Below, one piece after another: positions 16,412-24,576 of a stretch of 34,490 nucleotides of DNA (position 1 is the first letter of the stretch; the number at the start of each line of letters is the position of its first letter). A program made the translations under genes and the position numbers. A model generated the notes under the pieces. It worked only from the letters and a program-made list of their open reading frames with translations. It was not told the origin of the DNA and ran no database searches. This DNA is from Mesorhizobium loti CJ3sym (GTDB lineage: Bacteria; Pseudomonadota; Alphaproteobacteria; Rhizobiales; Rhizobiaceae), in assembly GCF_000472785.1 (NCBI RefSeq), contig NZ_AXAL01000043.1:1-34490 (forward strand). The letters run 5' to 3'.

Positions 16412-16488
16412 CTGCACCAGAGGGTCAATGAGTACGTCGGAAAATAACGAAGCCGTCTGCCATGGCGGCGCCCCGCAAGAGGTCACCC

Positions 16489-18876
16489 ATGTCGAAGCCA
16501 ACTGCGCCCCACATTGAACCTTATACCGGCCCAGCTGGTGGTTGGGGCTCCGCGAAGTCGGTGAGCGAGATCACACTTCGGGAACGCCTTCCTTTCCAAG
16601 GGCCAAGGGTTCTCGCGACCCAGAACAAGCCCGAAGGCTTCATGTGCGTCAGTTGCGCCTGGGCCAAGCCAGCCAAAGCGCATCCCCTCGAGTTCTGTGA
16701 AAACGGTGCTAAGGCGACAGCTTGGGAAATTACATCGAAGCGGGCCAGCCCCGCCTTCTTTGCCAAGCACCCGCTTGGCGAGCTTGAGCAATGGGAGGAT
16801 CACGACCTTGAGGAACAAGGCCGCCTGACCCATCCGATGCGCTGGGATGCGGCCAGCGACAAGTATGTTCCGGTGCCTTGGAGAGAAGCTTTCGACGAGA
16901 TCGGCAGGGAACTGCGCGCGCTGGATCCCCGCCAGGTCGACTTCTACACCTCTGGGCGCGCATCGCTTGAAACCAGCTACATGTACCAGCTCTTTGCCCG
17001 CATGTACGGCAGCAACAACATGCCGGACAGCTCCAACATGTGTCACGAGAGCTCTTCAGTAGCGCTGCCCGAGAGTATCGGGGCGGCGGTGGGCACGGCG
17101 ATCCTGTCCGATTTCGAAAACACCGACTGCATTTTCTACATCGGCCAAAATGTCGGGACGTCGTCGCCGCGCCTCCTGCACGACCTCCAGGACGCCGTCG
17201 ATCGCGGCGTGAAGATCGTGACCTTCAATCTGCTGCGTGAGCGCGGCCTTGAGCGTTTTATCAATCCGCAGTCCCCAGTCCAAATGGTGACTGGCAAAGA
17301 AACGCGAATTTCCTCGCAGTACTATCAGGTCAACAACGGCGGTGACATCGCCGCGCTGTTTGGTGTGTGCAAGGCCCTGATCGAGGCGGACGATGCACTG
17401 AAGGCGTCCGGTTCAACCCAGGTAGCGGGCGACGACGGCTTGCCCAGGGATCCAGAGAATGCGGCGATGTTCGCCTTTGCGGCATCAATCGCCTCCGCCG
17501 ACAAGAAGCATGTGCTCGACCACGATTTCATTAAAGAACATACGGCCGGGTTTGAAGAGTTTGCGCAAGCGGCCCGAACTCATCGATGGGAGGATTTGGA
17601 GCGCGTCTCGGGCCTTAATCGGGAGCAGATGATGGAGGCGGCCGCGACCTACGCCAGGTCCGACGCCGTGCTGACGATCTACGGCATGGGCCTGACCCAA
17701 CACCTGATGGGCGTTCAGAACGTGCATATGGTCTGCAACCTGGCACTGCTACGCGGCAACATCGGCAAGCCGGGAGCCAACATCTGCGCCGTGCGCGGAC
17801 ATTCCAATGTCCAGGGGCAGCGTACGGTGGGCATTACGGAAAAGCCCGGATTGGTGCCCCTAGACAAGCTTTCCGAGCTGTATGGTTTTGTCCCGCCCGA
17901 CTGGACCGGCCGGTCGACTGTCGAAACCTGTGAAGCGATCATCAGCGGCGAGTCACGCGGGTTCATCAGTCTCGGCGGGAATTTTCTCAAGGCAGTGCCC
18001 GAGACCGGAGCTATGGAAGAGGGATGGCGCAAACTCAGGCTGACCGTCCAGATCGCCACCAAACTCAATCGTAGCCACGTCCTGCACGGACAGATCGCCT
18101 ATCTTCTCCCATGCCTTGGCCGCATTGAGCTCGACCAACAAGCAAGCGGCCCGCAGTCGGTGTCGATAGAAAGCTCGATTGCGCATTTTCATGGATCGCG
18201 GGGCAAGACCAGGCCCGCGAGTCCCGAACTCCTCTCCGAGCCCGCCATTGTTGCCGGCATCGCCAAAGCCACGCTGGGCGACACCAAGGTTCCTTGGGAC
18301 GCGTGGGTCGGCAACTATGCCGAGGTCCGCGATGCGATCGAACGGACTTATCCGGAAACCTTCAAGGATTTTAACAAACGGCTGTTCAAGCCGGGAGGGT
18401 TTGCGCGCCCGCTTCCGGCGCGGGAACGCAAATGGGTGACAAGAAGCGGCAAGGCGAACTTTATCACCCCGGAGAAACTGTTTCCGGAGCTGTCGACGGC
18501 GCAGAGCATCGATGTACTGCATCTCGCCACGCTTCGGTCGAATGACCAGTTCAACACGACGATTTACGGCTACAGCGACCGTTTTCGGGGAGTGAATGGC
18601 ACCCGAAAGATTGTGTTCCTGAACCCCGTGGATATAGAGCGCCTCGGCTTTACTGATGGCGACAGTGTGGACATTGTCACAGCAATCGACGAGGCCACCG
18701 AGCGCAGGGTGACGGGCATGAAGATTGTCGCCTACCAGATACCAAAAGGATGTTGCGGGTCATACTTTCCGGAAACCAATCCGCTCTTTCCGACCGCTCA
18801 TCACGACCCGAAATCGAAGACGCCTTCCTATAAGCTTTTGCCTGTCCGGCTTCGTCAATCTTCTCCAGCCGCTTAA
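16489..18876 (+). CDS. FdhF/YdeP-family molybdopterin oxidoreductase
   Basis: This is a 795-residue member of the DMSO-reductase superfamily, YdeP/formate-dehydrogenase-alpha-like branch. The N-terminal cysteine motif is C53-x2-C56 with C70 in LEFCENGAKA, the usual iron-sulfur site of this branch. The probable Mo/W ligand is Cys185 in SSNMCHESSS, matching the Sec/Cys-His-Gly of formate dehydrogenases. IGQNVGTSSPR, HLMGVQNVHMVCNLALLRGN and VRGHSNVQGQRT are pterin-binding blocks, and the C-terminal barrel begins near LHLATLRSNDQFNTT. There is no twin-arginine signal, so it should act in the cytoplasm. ATG 16489 is preceded by AAGAGG. YdeP-type enzymes are linked to acid and stress resistance and their substrate is unsettled. 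Here the gene heads a cytochrome-oxidase cluster, starting 20 nt before the next gene. Confidence 0.88.
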   Translation: MSKPTAPHIEPYTGPAGGWGSAKSVSEITLRERLPFQGPRVLATQNKPEGFMCVSCAWAKPAKAHPLEFCENGAKATAWEITSKRASPAFFAKHPLGELEQWEDHDLEEQGRLTHPMRWDAASDKYVPVPWREAFDEIGRELRALDPRQVDFYTSGRASLETSYMYQLFARMYGSNNMPDSSNMCHESSSVALPESIGAAVGTAILSDFENTDCIFYIGQNVGTSSPRLLHDLQDAVDRGVKIVTFNLLRERGLERFINPQSPVQMVTGKETRISSQYYQVNNGGDIAALFGVCKALIEADDALKASGSTQVAGDDGLPRDPENAAMFAFAASIASADKKHVLDHDFIKEHTAGFEEFAQAARTHRWEDLERVSGLNREQMMEAAATYARSDAVLTIYGMGLTQHLMGVQNVHMVCNLALLRGNIGKPGANICAVRGHSNVQGQRTVGITEKPGLVPLDKLSELYGFVPPDWTGRSTVETCEAIISGESRGFISLGGNFLKAVPETGAMEEGWRKLRLTVQIATKLNRSHVLHGQIAYLLPCLGRIELDQQASGPQSVSIESSIAHFHGSRGKTRPASPELLSEPAIVAGIAKATLGDTKVPWDAWVGNYAEVRDAIERTYPETFKDFNKRLFKPGGFARPLPARERKWVTRSGKANFITPEKLFPELSTAQSIDVLHLATLRSNDQFNTTIYGYSDRFRGVNGTRKIVFLNPVDIERLGFTDGDSVDIVTAIDEATERRVTGMKIVAYQIPKGCCGSYFPETNPLFPTAHHDPKSKTPSYKLLPVRLRQSSPAA

Positions 18877-18896
18877 CCGAGGGGGCAGTAAACAAG

Positions 18897-19502
18897 GTGA
18901 CAGGATCGCTGACCTGGTATCCAAAGTACCTGGTGGTGGGGGCGGGCTTTCTTCTGCTCGTAGGGGCCGCAGGTCTTGTCGGTGGGTTGGACCAGCCCCG
19001 AGAGCTTCGCCTTGATCCACCCCTCGGCGCCGACCTTGACCGGATCCGCCTCATGCCGAACGAGATTAGCGGCGCGCCGCCCGAAAGCTATTTCGCGCTC
19101 GGAAAGCCCTACGAGACTGACGCCTACAATCTAAGCCAAGGCAAACGGCTGTATTCCTGGTTTGGCTGCGGCTCCTGCCATGGCGATGACGGTCGCGGCG
19201 GGGTCGGGCCCTCTTTCCTCGACGGATGGTGGTTGTATGGCCCCGAAATGGTTTCGATCGTTGCGTCCATCCGGGACGGGCGCCCGCACGGCATGCCGGC
19301 TTTTCGTGACCGGATGCCAATCGAGCAGATCTGGCAACTGGCCGGCTATGTCCAGGCCATTGGCTCCTACAGGCCGAAGGTTGCGGCACCCAGCCGCAAT
19401 GATGACAACCAGTCCCGGCCGGCCGAGAACCGCGGGCCGGCGAAGATCTTGTTCGACCCGGGCCCGGTCGGCGTACATCCGGACCAGGGACCTTCGCCAT
19501 GA
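18897..19502 (+). CDS. membrane-anchored mono-heme cytochrome c
   Basis: This is a 201-residue protein with an N-terminal membrane anchor (YLVVGAGFLLLVGAAGLVGG) and one c-type heme site CGSCH in WFGCGSCHGDDGRGG. It is followed by the axial-Met region HGMPAFRDRM and the helix QIWQLAGYVQAIG, all typical of class I cytochromes c. The C-terminal 45 residues are Pro/Arg-rich and extend beyond the domain. It starts with GTG, with a G-rich stretch about 11 nt upstream. The stop overlaps the coxB start as ATGA. By position it is an electron carrier feeding the oxidase from the periplasmic side; whether it receives electrons from the cytoplasmic molybdoenzyme is unclear. Confidence 0.87.
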   Translation: MTGSLTWYPKYLVVGAGFLLLVGAAGLVGGLDQPRELRLDPPLGADLDRIRLMPNEISGAPPESYFALGKPYETDAYNLSQGKRLYSWFGCGSCHGDDGRGGVGPSFLDGWWLYGPEMVSIVASIRDGRPHGMPAFRDRMPIEQIWQLAGYVQAIGSYRPKVAAPSRNDDNQSRPAENRGPAKILFDPGPVGVHPDQGPSP

Positions 19503-20491
19503 GAATTGTGCGGAACGGCCTCTTGGCCGTGGCATTGGCAGTGTCCGGCTGCAGTGGCAACCAGTCGGCGATGGATCCCGATGGGGGACCGGCGATCCAT
19601 ATCGCGCATCTCATCATCGGGATCGTTGCCGTGTGTGGTGTAGCATGGGTTTTAGTAATGGTGATGCTCGCGGCGGCGCTGCTGCGCGGACGCGGCCGCA
19701 CCGGGCGCGAAATCACCAACGAACGGTCACTGATGCGGGCTGTGATCGCTGCGGTCGCGGTAACCGTGGTGATCGTAGCCGCTTTGACAGTGTCGAGTTT
19801 CTTTACGACACGGGGTATCGGGGTCCCCGAGCCTGCCGCCATGACCATTACAGTCAGGGGACAGCAGTGGTGGTGGCAGGTGATGTATGCCGATTCTGGC
19901 CCGAACGCGAGCTTTGAGACCGCCAACGAAATCCATATTCCCGTAGGCCGGGACGTACGTCTCGAGCTCCAGAGTGCCGACGTCATTCACTCGTTCTGGG
20001 TGCCCAGCCTGGCCGGCAAACAGGATCTTGTGCCGGGCCGATCCAACATCTTGTTGTTAAGGGCCGAGAAGCCGGGCATTTACCGTGGGCAATGCGCGGA
20101 GTTTTGTGGCCTGCAGCACGGTCATATGGCCGTGCTAGTGATCGCGGAGGCGCCCGCAGATTATGAGCGCTGGGCTGCGGGCCAGCGGCAGACTGCGTTG
20201 CTGCCGAGCAATCCTGAAGCTCTTGCGGGACAGGCCGTGTTCCTCGGCAAGCCCTGCGCTGCCTGCCACACCATTCGCGGCACCTCGGCCCACGGCAAGA
20301 CAGGACCTGACCTGACGCATATCGGCAGCCGCCTGACGCTCGCGGCCGGGTTGGTGGAGACCACCCGCGGCTCGCTTGCTGCCTGGATTGCCGACCCGCA
20401 AACGGTCAAGCCAGGCAACAACATGCCCACGGTTGCGCTAACAGGTGTCGAGCTCCAACAGATCTCCACCTATATGGAGGGCCTGAAATGA
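19499..20491 (+). CDS. coxB: cytochrome c oxidase subunit II with fused cytochrome c (CoxM/caa3 type)
   Basis: This 330-residue subunit II has a lipoprotein-type signal ending at Cys18 (AVSGC), two membrane helices (about 35-62 and 80-103) and a cupredoxin domain. The CuA ligands are H164, C199-x3-C203, H207 and M210, and the electron-entry cluster is QQWWWQV. It continues into a class I cytochrome c with CAACH (C253, C256, H257) and axial Met in GNNMPT. Such a fusion makes it a caa3-type oxidase, as in Bradyrhizobium CoxM. It starts by ATGA overlap with the upstream cytochrome and ends in ATGA with subunit I. Confidence 0.95.
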   Translation: MRIVRNGLLAVALAVSGCSGNQSAMDPDGGPAIHIAHLIIGIVAVCGVAWVLVMVMLAAALLRGRGRTGREITNERSLMRAVIAAVAVTVVIVAALTVSSFFTTRGIGVPEPAAMTITVRGQQWWWQVMYADSGPNASFETANEIHIPVGRDVRLELQSADVIHSFWVPSLAGKQDLVPGRSNILLLRAEKPGIYRGQCAEFCGLQHGHMAVLVIAEAPADYERWAAGQRQTALLPSNPEALAGQAVFLGKPCAACHTIRGTSAHGKTGPDLTHIGSRLTLAAGLVETTRGSLAAWIADPQTVKPGNNMPTVALTGVELQQISTYMEGLK

Positions 20492-22398
20492 CCCGCCACA
20501 AAGAAGGCGATCGGCGGGACACGGCATTGAACGACGCCGAACTCCAGCGCTGTCTCACCGCGACTTGGTCCACACCGGCCGGACTGTGGGGTGCCCTATC
20601 GACGGTTGATCACAAAATCATTGGCCGTCGCTACATCACCACTGCGTTTGTGTTCCTCGCCCTTGGCGGAGTGCTGTCGCTGCTGATGCGGCTGCAGCTG
20701 GCGCAACCGGAAGCGCGCTTTATTGGGCCGGATCGCTACAACCAGATCTTCACAATGCACGGCACGAACATGATGTTCCTGTTTGCCGTACCAGTGATGC
20801 AGGCGATGGCCATCTACTTAGTCCCGCTGATGGTGGGGACCCGTAATATCGCCTTCCCGCGCCTCAATGCATTTTCTTACTGGATGTATCTGGCGGGCGG
20901 TCTGCTGTTGTGGGTCGCGTTCGCGCTCGATGTTGGCCCGGACGTCGGCTGGTTCGCCTATGTGCCCTTGTCCGGGCCGCAGTATGCAGCAGGCAAGCGT
21001 GCCGACATCTGGGCCCAGATGATCACGTTCACCGAAGTCTCGGCACTTGCCGTGGCTGTCGAGATCGTGGTGACGGTGTTTAAGCAGCGCGCGCCGGGCA
21101 TGTCGCTCGACCGGATTCCTCTTTTCGTCTGGTCGATGCTTGTCACCTCATTTCTGATCATCCTCGCCATGCCGGCGATCATGATCGCTAGCACCGCGCT
21201 TATCCTCGACCGCCTGGTGGGAACACACTTCTTCAATCCGGCAGAGGGCGGCGATGTGCTGCTGTGGCAACACCTATTCTGGTTTTTCGGCCATCCGGAG
21301 GTCTACATCATCTTCCTGCCGGCAGTCGGCATGGTATCGACCATCGTCGCCACCTTCACGCGTCGGCCGGTTTTTGGTTATCTTGGCATGGTCATGGCGC
21401 TGATCGCCACCGGCATCCTGGCGTTCGGGTTGTGGGTCCACCACATGTTCGTTGCAGGCCTGCCGCGCCTTGGCGAGAGCTTCTTCACCGCATCGAGCAT
21501 GGCCATCGCCGTGCCGGCGGGGCTGCAGATCTTCTGCTGGTTGGCGACGATGTGGGCGGGCCGACCGATCTTCAAGACGCCTTTCCTGTTCGTCATCGGC
21601 TTCATGGTGATTTTTGTCATCGGCGGAATGACCGGAGTGATGGTCGCTTCGGTGCCCTTCGACACACAGGTGCACGACACGTATTTCGTGGTCGCGCACT
21701 TTCATTATGTGCTGGTCGGCGGCGCGGTGTTCCCATTGCTGGGCGCCATCTATTACTGGTTTCCCAAGTTCACCGGCCGGATGATGAGCGAGACCCTCGG
21801 TCGCTGGACGTTTGGCCTGATGTTTACGGGCTTCAACCTGACCTTCTTCCCCATGCATATCCTCGGTTTGCAAGGCATGCCGCGCCGCATCTACACCTAC
21901 CAGCCGGAGATGCCGTGGTCCGGCCTCAACATGTTCATCAGCCTCAGCGCCATTATCTTGGCGTTGGGATTCCTCATGTTTTTCGTCGATGCAATCCGCA
22001 GCGCCAGGTCAGGCTCTGCCGCACCTGCCAACCCTTGGGGCGCCCTGACCCTCGAGTGGGCGACGTCTTCGCCGCCGCCCGCCTATAATTTCATGCATTT
22101 GCCGGTGGTCAGCAGCCTCGAGCCCCTAGCGGACGATCCAGACATCCTGCCGGTCGCCTCTGGCCTTCGCATTGATCGCCGTGAGCTCCTGATCACCAGT
22201 GTCGTTCAGGCCGTGCCGGAAGCCCGGGAATCGTCGCCCGGGGACTCAATCTGGCCACTTTGGGCGGCGGCTGCGACATCTGTGACGCTGATCTGGTCGA
22301 TCTTTACTCCTTGGGCGGTTGTCTGGGGCTCAATCCCGGTGGCGATCGCACTTATCGGGTGGTTCTGGCCCAAAGGCGTAGTGGAGGAAGATGCATGA
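20488..22398 (+). CDS. coxA: cytochrome c oxidase subunit I (type A heme-copper oxidase, CoxN-like)
   Basis: This is a 636-residue catalytic subunit that reduces O2 to water and pumps protons. The low-spin heme His is H91 in FTMHGTNMMF. CuB ligands and the cross-linked pair are in GHPEVYI (H269, E271 of the D-channel, Y273) and VHHMF (318-319). The heme ligands of helix X are in VVAHFHYV. The Glu in HPEVY places it in the A1 class. It is longer than the usual about 540 residues. The extra C-terminal part holds a hydrophilic linker and two further helices (TSVTLIWSIFTPWAVVWGSI and the following segment), as in other CoxN-like proteins. It overlaps subunits II and III by ATGA. Confidence 0.95.
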   Translation: MTRHKEGDRRDTALNDAELQRCLTATWSTPAGLWGALSTVDHKIIGRRYITTAFVFLALGGVLSLLMRLQLAQPEARFIGPDRYNQIFTMHGTNMMFLFAVPVMQAMAIYLVPLMVGTRNIAFPRLNAFSYWMYLAGGLLLWVAFALDVGPDVGWFAYVPLSGPQYAAGKRADIWAQMITFTEVSALAVAVEIVVTVFKQRAPGMSLDRIPLFVWSMLVTSFLIILAMPAIMIASTALILDRLVGTHFFNPAEGGDVLLWQHLFWFFGHPEVYIIFLPAVGMVSTIVATFTRRPVFGYLGMVMALIATGILAFGLWVHHMFVAGLPRLGESFFTASSMAIAVPAGLQIFCWLATMWAGRPIFKTPFLFVIGFMVIFVIGGMTGVMVASVPFDTQVHDTYFVVAHFHYVLVGGAVFPLLGAIYYWFPKFTGRMMSETLGRWTFGLMFTGFNLTFFPMHILGLQGMPRRIYTYQPEMPWSGLNMFISLSAIILALGFLMFFVDAIRSARSGSAAPANPWGALTLEWATSSPPPAYNFMHLPVVSSLEPLADDPDILPVASGLRIDRRELLITSVVQAVPEARESSPGDSIWPLWAAAATSVTLIWSIFTPWAVVWGSIPVAIALIGWFWPKGVVEEDA

Positions 22399-22997
22399 AC
22401 CACACCGTCGTGCTCGACGTCGCCGACCTTCCCGAACACGGCCTCGGCTCCGCCAGCCAGACCTACTGGGGAACTCTGGCTTTCATGCTCATTGAAGGGA
22501 CGGGCTTTGCCCTGTCGATCGTCGTCTATCTCTATCTGATGAGCCTGGCTACGCAGTGGCCGCTGGGTACAGCGCCGCCCGACCTGTTGGCGGGTACGAC
22601 CTTGACCGCGCTGCTGATTGTGAGCCTCGTGCCTAACCTGTTTCTCGCCCGCTGGGCGCGGCACCAGGATCTGTGGAAGGTGCGCATCGGTCTGATCGTC
22701 ATGACGGTGCTCGGAGTGGCGCCGCTGGTGCTGCGCGCCTTCGAGTTCCCGGCCATGCACATCAAATGGGACCAGAACGCCTATGGCTCCATCGTCTGGG
22801 TGATGCTCGGCCTCCACACCACCCATATCATAACGAACCTGGTGGAAACGGCGGTCCTCACTGCGCTGATGTTTTCGCGGCATGGGGACAGCCCGCGGCG
22901 GTACGGCGACGTAAGCGACAACGCGATGTATTGGAACTTCGTCGTCATCACGTGGCTGCCGATGTACGCCTGTCTTTACTGGGTCCCACGTCTATGA
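22395..22997 (+). CDS. coxC: cytochrome c oxidase subunit III
   Basis: This is a 200-residue membrane protein with five predicted helices. It shows the subunit III helix starting LAFMLIEGTGFALSIVVYLYL and the later VMLGLHTTHIITNLVET, then NAMYWNFVVITWLPMYACLYW near the C-terminus. ATG 22395 is inside the ATGA overlap with subunit I. The longer open frame from 22260 is a shadow of the coxA end. Subunit III stabilises the catalytic core and guides oxygen and proton entry. It is shorter than mitochondrial-type CoxC (about 260), which fits the CoxO-type forms. Confidence 0.9.
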   Translation: MNHTVVLDVADLPEHGLGSASQTYWGTLAFMLIEGTGFALSIVVYLYLMSLATQWPLGTAPPDLLAGTTLTALLIVSLVPNLFLARWARHQDLWKVRIGLIVMTVLGVAPLVLRAFEFPAMHIKWDQNAYGSIVWVMLGLHTTHIITNLVETAVLTALMFSRHGDSPRRYGDVSDNAMYWNFVVITWLPMYACLYWVPRL

Positions 22998-23302
22998 CCG
23001 GGGCATGGCTGCGCCGGACCGGGCTGCTCGTGCCATCCCTGGCTTGGGCGCTCAGCACCCAGTTTGGGCAGATGAGTCCTGGCTTGGATTGTCGCCATAA
23101 GGCATCCTGGACGGTCTTCTCCTGCGCGCTGCTGTTGGCGGTCTCGATCGCAGGCCTAGCAGTGGCGTGGGGAGCCCGGCGGCGAGCAGGCAGGACCGGG
23201 CGCTTTATTGTCACGACCGGCCTTCTTATTGCTTTGGCCTTCGTCTTCGCACTGCTGCTGCAGGGAGTGGCAACGATGCTGCTTGACCCATGCCAACGCT
23301 GA
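22994..23302 (+). CDS. small membrane protein of the oxidase cluster (102 aa)
   Basis: This is a 102-residue protein starting at an ATGA overlap with coxC and overlapping ctaG by 13 nt. It has two clear membrane helices, SCALLLAVSIAGLAVAWGA and FIVTTGLLIALAFVFALLL, joined by an Arg-rich cytoplasmic loop (RRRAGRTGR). A hydrophobic N-terminal stretch containing Trp-Ala precedes them. Small membrane genes commonly occur at this position in CoxMNOP-like clusters. I infer an accessory subunit or assembly helper, without a recognised family. Confidence 0.75.
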   Translation: MTGAWLRRTGLLVPSLAWALSTQFGQMSPGLDCRHKASWTVFSCALLLAVSIAGLAVAWGARRRAGRTGRFIVTTGLLIALAFVFALLLQGVATMLLDPCQR

Positions 23303-24168
23303 TCCTGATGACGTTCCTGCTTATAGTGACCGGCCCGGCGCTCGCCCATGGCGACGAGGTCCACGGGCCAGGGATCCCGTGGACGTTCGACCTGTGGGTT
23401 GTCGTGCCGCTGGCAACACTGACCTGGCTGTACGGGGCTGGTATGCTCACGCTCGCGGGTCGCGGCCGACTGCTCGGCCGGCGGCGCGGCCGGCATCTCA
23501 TGTTCGGGGTGGGAATGCTCACCCTCGCGGGCGCACTGCTGTCACCTCTTCACTGGCTTGGGGAGCGTTTGTTCAGTGTCCACATGGTCGAGCATGAGAT
23601 CGTCATGGCGGTGTCAGCACCCCTGGTCGTGTTGGCGCGCCCGATCGGCATCCTGCTGTGGGGGATTCCGGGCACCGCGCGCCGGGTGGTGGCAACGTTG
23701 ATCCGGTCTCCTCTAATCCGGGGTGCGTGGGACGGGTGCACCGGATCGACGACCGCGACGATAATCCACGGTGCGGCGATCTGGGCATGGCATATGCCCC
23801 TCCTGTTCGACGCGGCCGTCATCAACACGGCGCTGCACCGGTTGCAACACCTCAGCTTTTTTGCCACCGCGATCCTGTTCTGGTGGGCAATGCTCTGGCG
23901 CAGCGATTATGGCACGGCGGCATGGCATCTGTTCGTGACAATGCTCCATACCAGCCTGCTCGGCGCCCTGATGGCGCTCGCACCGCGTGTGCTTTACGTC
24001 GCCCAGACCCGGACTGCCATGGAATGGGGACTGACGCCGCTGGAAGACCAGCAGCTTGCTGGTATGATCATGTGGGTGCCGGCCGGGACGGTCTACGCGG
24101 GGGCGGCGCTGGCGATGCTGGCTCTGTGGATCGGTCGTTCGAGCGATAGGAGGATCCGCAATGGCTGA
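23290..24168 (+). CDS. ctaG: CtaG-family (caa3-type) cytochrome oxidase assembly protein
   Basis: This is a 292-residue polytopic protein with about seven helices and a cleavable-looking N-terminal helix ending ...ALAHGDEVHGPG. It has the histidine-rich family features: SPLHWLGERLFSVHMVEHEI, HGAAIWAWHMP, LHRLQHLSFFATAILFWW and TMLHTSLLGALMALAP. These match the Bacillus-type CtaG/caa3-assembly family (unrelated to the mitochondrial Cox11-type CtaG), which is thought to help CuA/CuB site maturation in the membrane. It starts 13 nt inside the previous gene and overlaps the next cytochrome gene by 8 nt. Confidence 0.88.
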   Translation: MPTLILMTFLLIVTGPALAHGDEVHGPGIPWTFDLWVVVPLATLTWLYGAGMLTLAGRGRLLGRRRGRHLMFGVGMLTLAGALLSPLHWLGERLFSVHMVEHEIVMAVSAPLVVLARPIGILLWGIPGTARRVVATLIRSPLIRGAWDGCTGSTTATIIHGAAIWAWHMPLLFDAAVINTALHRLQHLSFFATAILFWWAMLWRSDYGTAAWHLFVTMLHTSLLGALMALAPRVLYVAQTRTAMEWGLTPLEDQQLAGMIMWVPAGTVYAGAALAMLALWIGRSSDRRIRNG

Positions 24169-24574
24169 TGTTCTTGCCTTTCCGGTCCGGGCCGCGCTGA
24201 CAGTCGCCGCCTCGATCGCGGCTATCGCCGCGTTTGAGGCTGTCAACGCTGCTCGGTATAATGACCAGCACACGGAGACGGCCAGTAAAATGACCGGCGG
24301 GAATGCGGATCATGCCCCAGCGCTGTTTCGCCGCTACGGGTGTGCCGGTTGCCACACCATCCCCGGGATTCCCGGCGCGGACGGTCAGGCCGGGGCCCCG
24401 CTGAGTGGCCTTTCCAAGCGGGTCTACATCGCGGGGGTCCTGCAGAACACCCCTGACAACCTTGTCGCGTGGATCGTATCGCCGCACCGGTTTTCGCCAC
24501 AGACGGCCATGCCGGAAACGGGGATCTCAGAGCAGGAGGCGAGGGACCTCGCCGCGTATCTTTATTCTCAGTGA
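24161..24574 (+). CDS. mono-heme cytochrome c with N-terminal anchor
   Basis: This is a 137-residue protein with an N-terminal hydrophobic helix (about 8-27, possibly an uncleaved signal), a heme site CAGCH in RRYGCAGCHTIPG, and an axial Met in QTAMPETGIS. It ends with EARDLAAYLYS, the last helix of class I cytochromes. A strong AGGAGG lies 8 nt before ATG 24161. It is the last gene of the plus-strand oxidase cluster and probably the soluble or tethered donor to the CoxB heme. Its stop is only 2 nt from the stop of the convergent diheme cytochrome gene. Confidence 0.88.
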   Translation: MADVLAFPVRAALTVAASIAAIAAFEAVNAARYNDQHTETASKMTGGNADHAPALFRRYGCAGCHTIPGIPGADGQAGAPLSGLSKRVYIAGVLQNTPDNLVAWIVSPHRFSPQTAMPETGISEQEARDLAAYLYSQ

Positions 24575-24576
24575 GG

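Noticed and set aside
16230..16517. 95-codon plus-strand ORF before the molybdoenzyme
   Set aside because: It runs through the promoter at 16387 and into the molybdoenzyme start in another frame; composition is not protein-like.
21274..22088. Long frames inside coxA on both strands
   Set aside because: They are overlapped by a clear heme-copper oxidase subunit I and show no domain features.
22673..23302. 209-codon frame spanning the coxC end and the next gene
   Set aside because: Only the part from ATG 22994 is coding-like; the upstream part is an out-of-frame reading of coxC.
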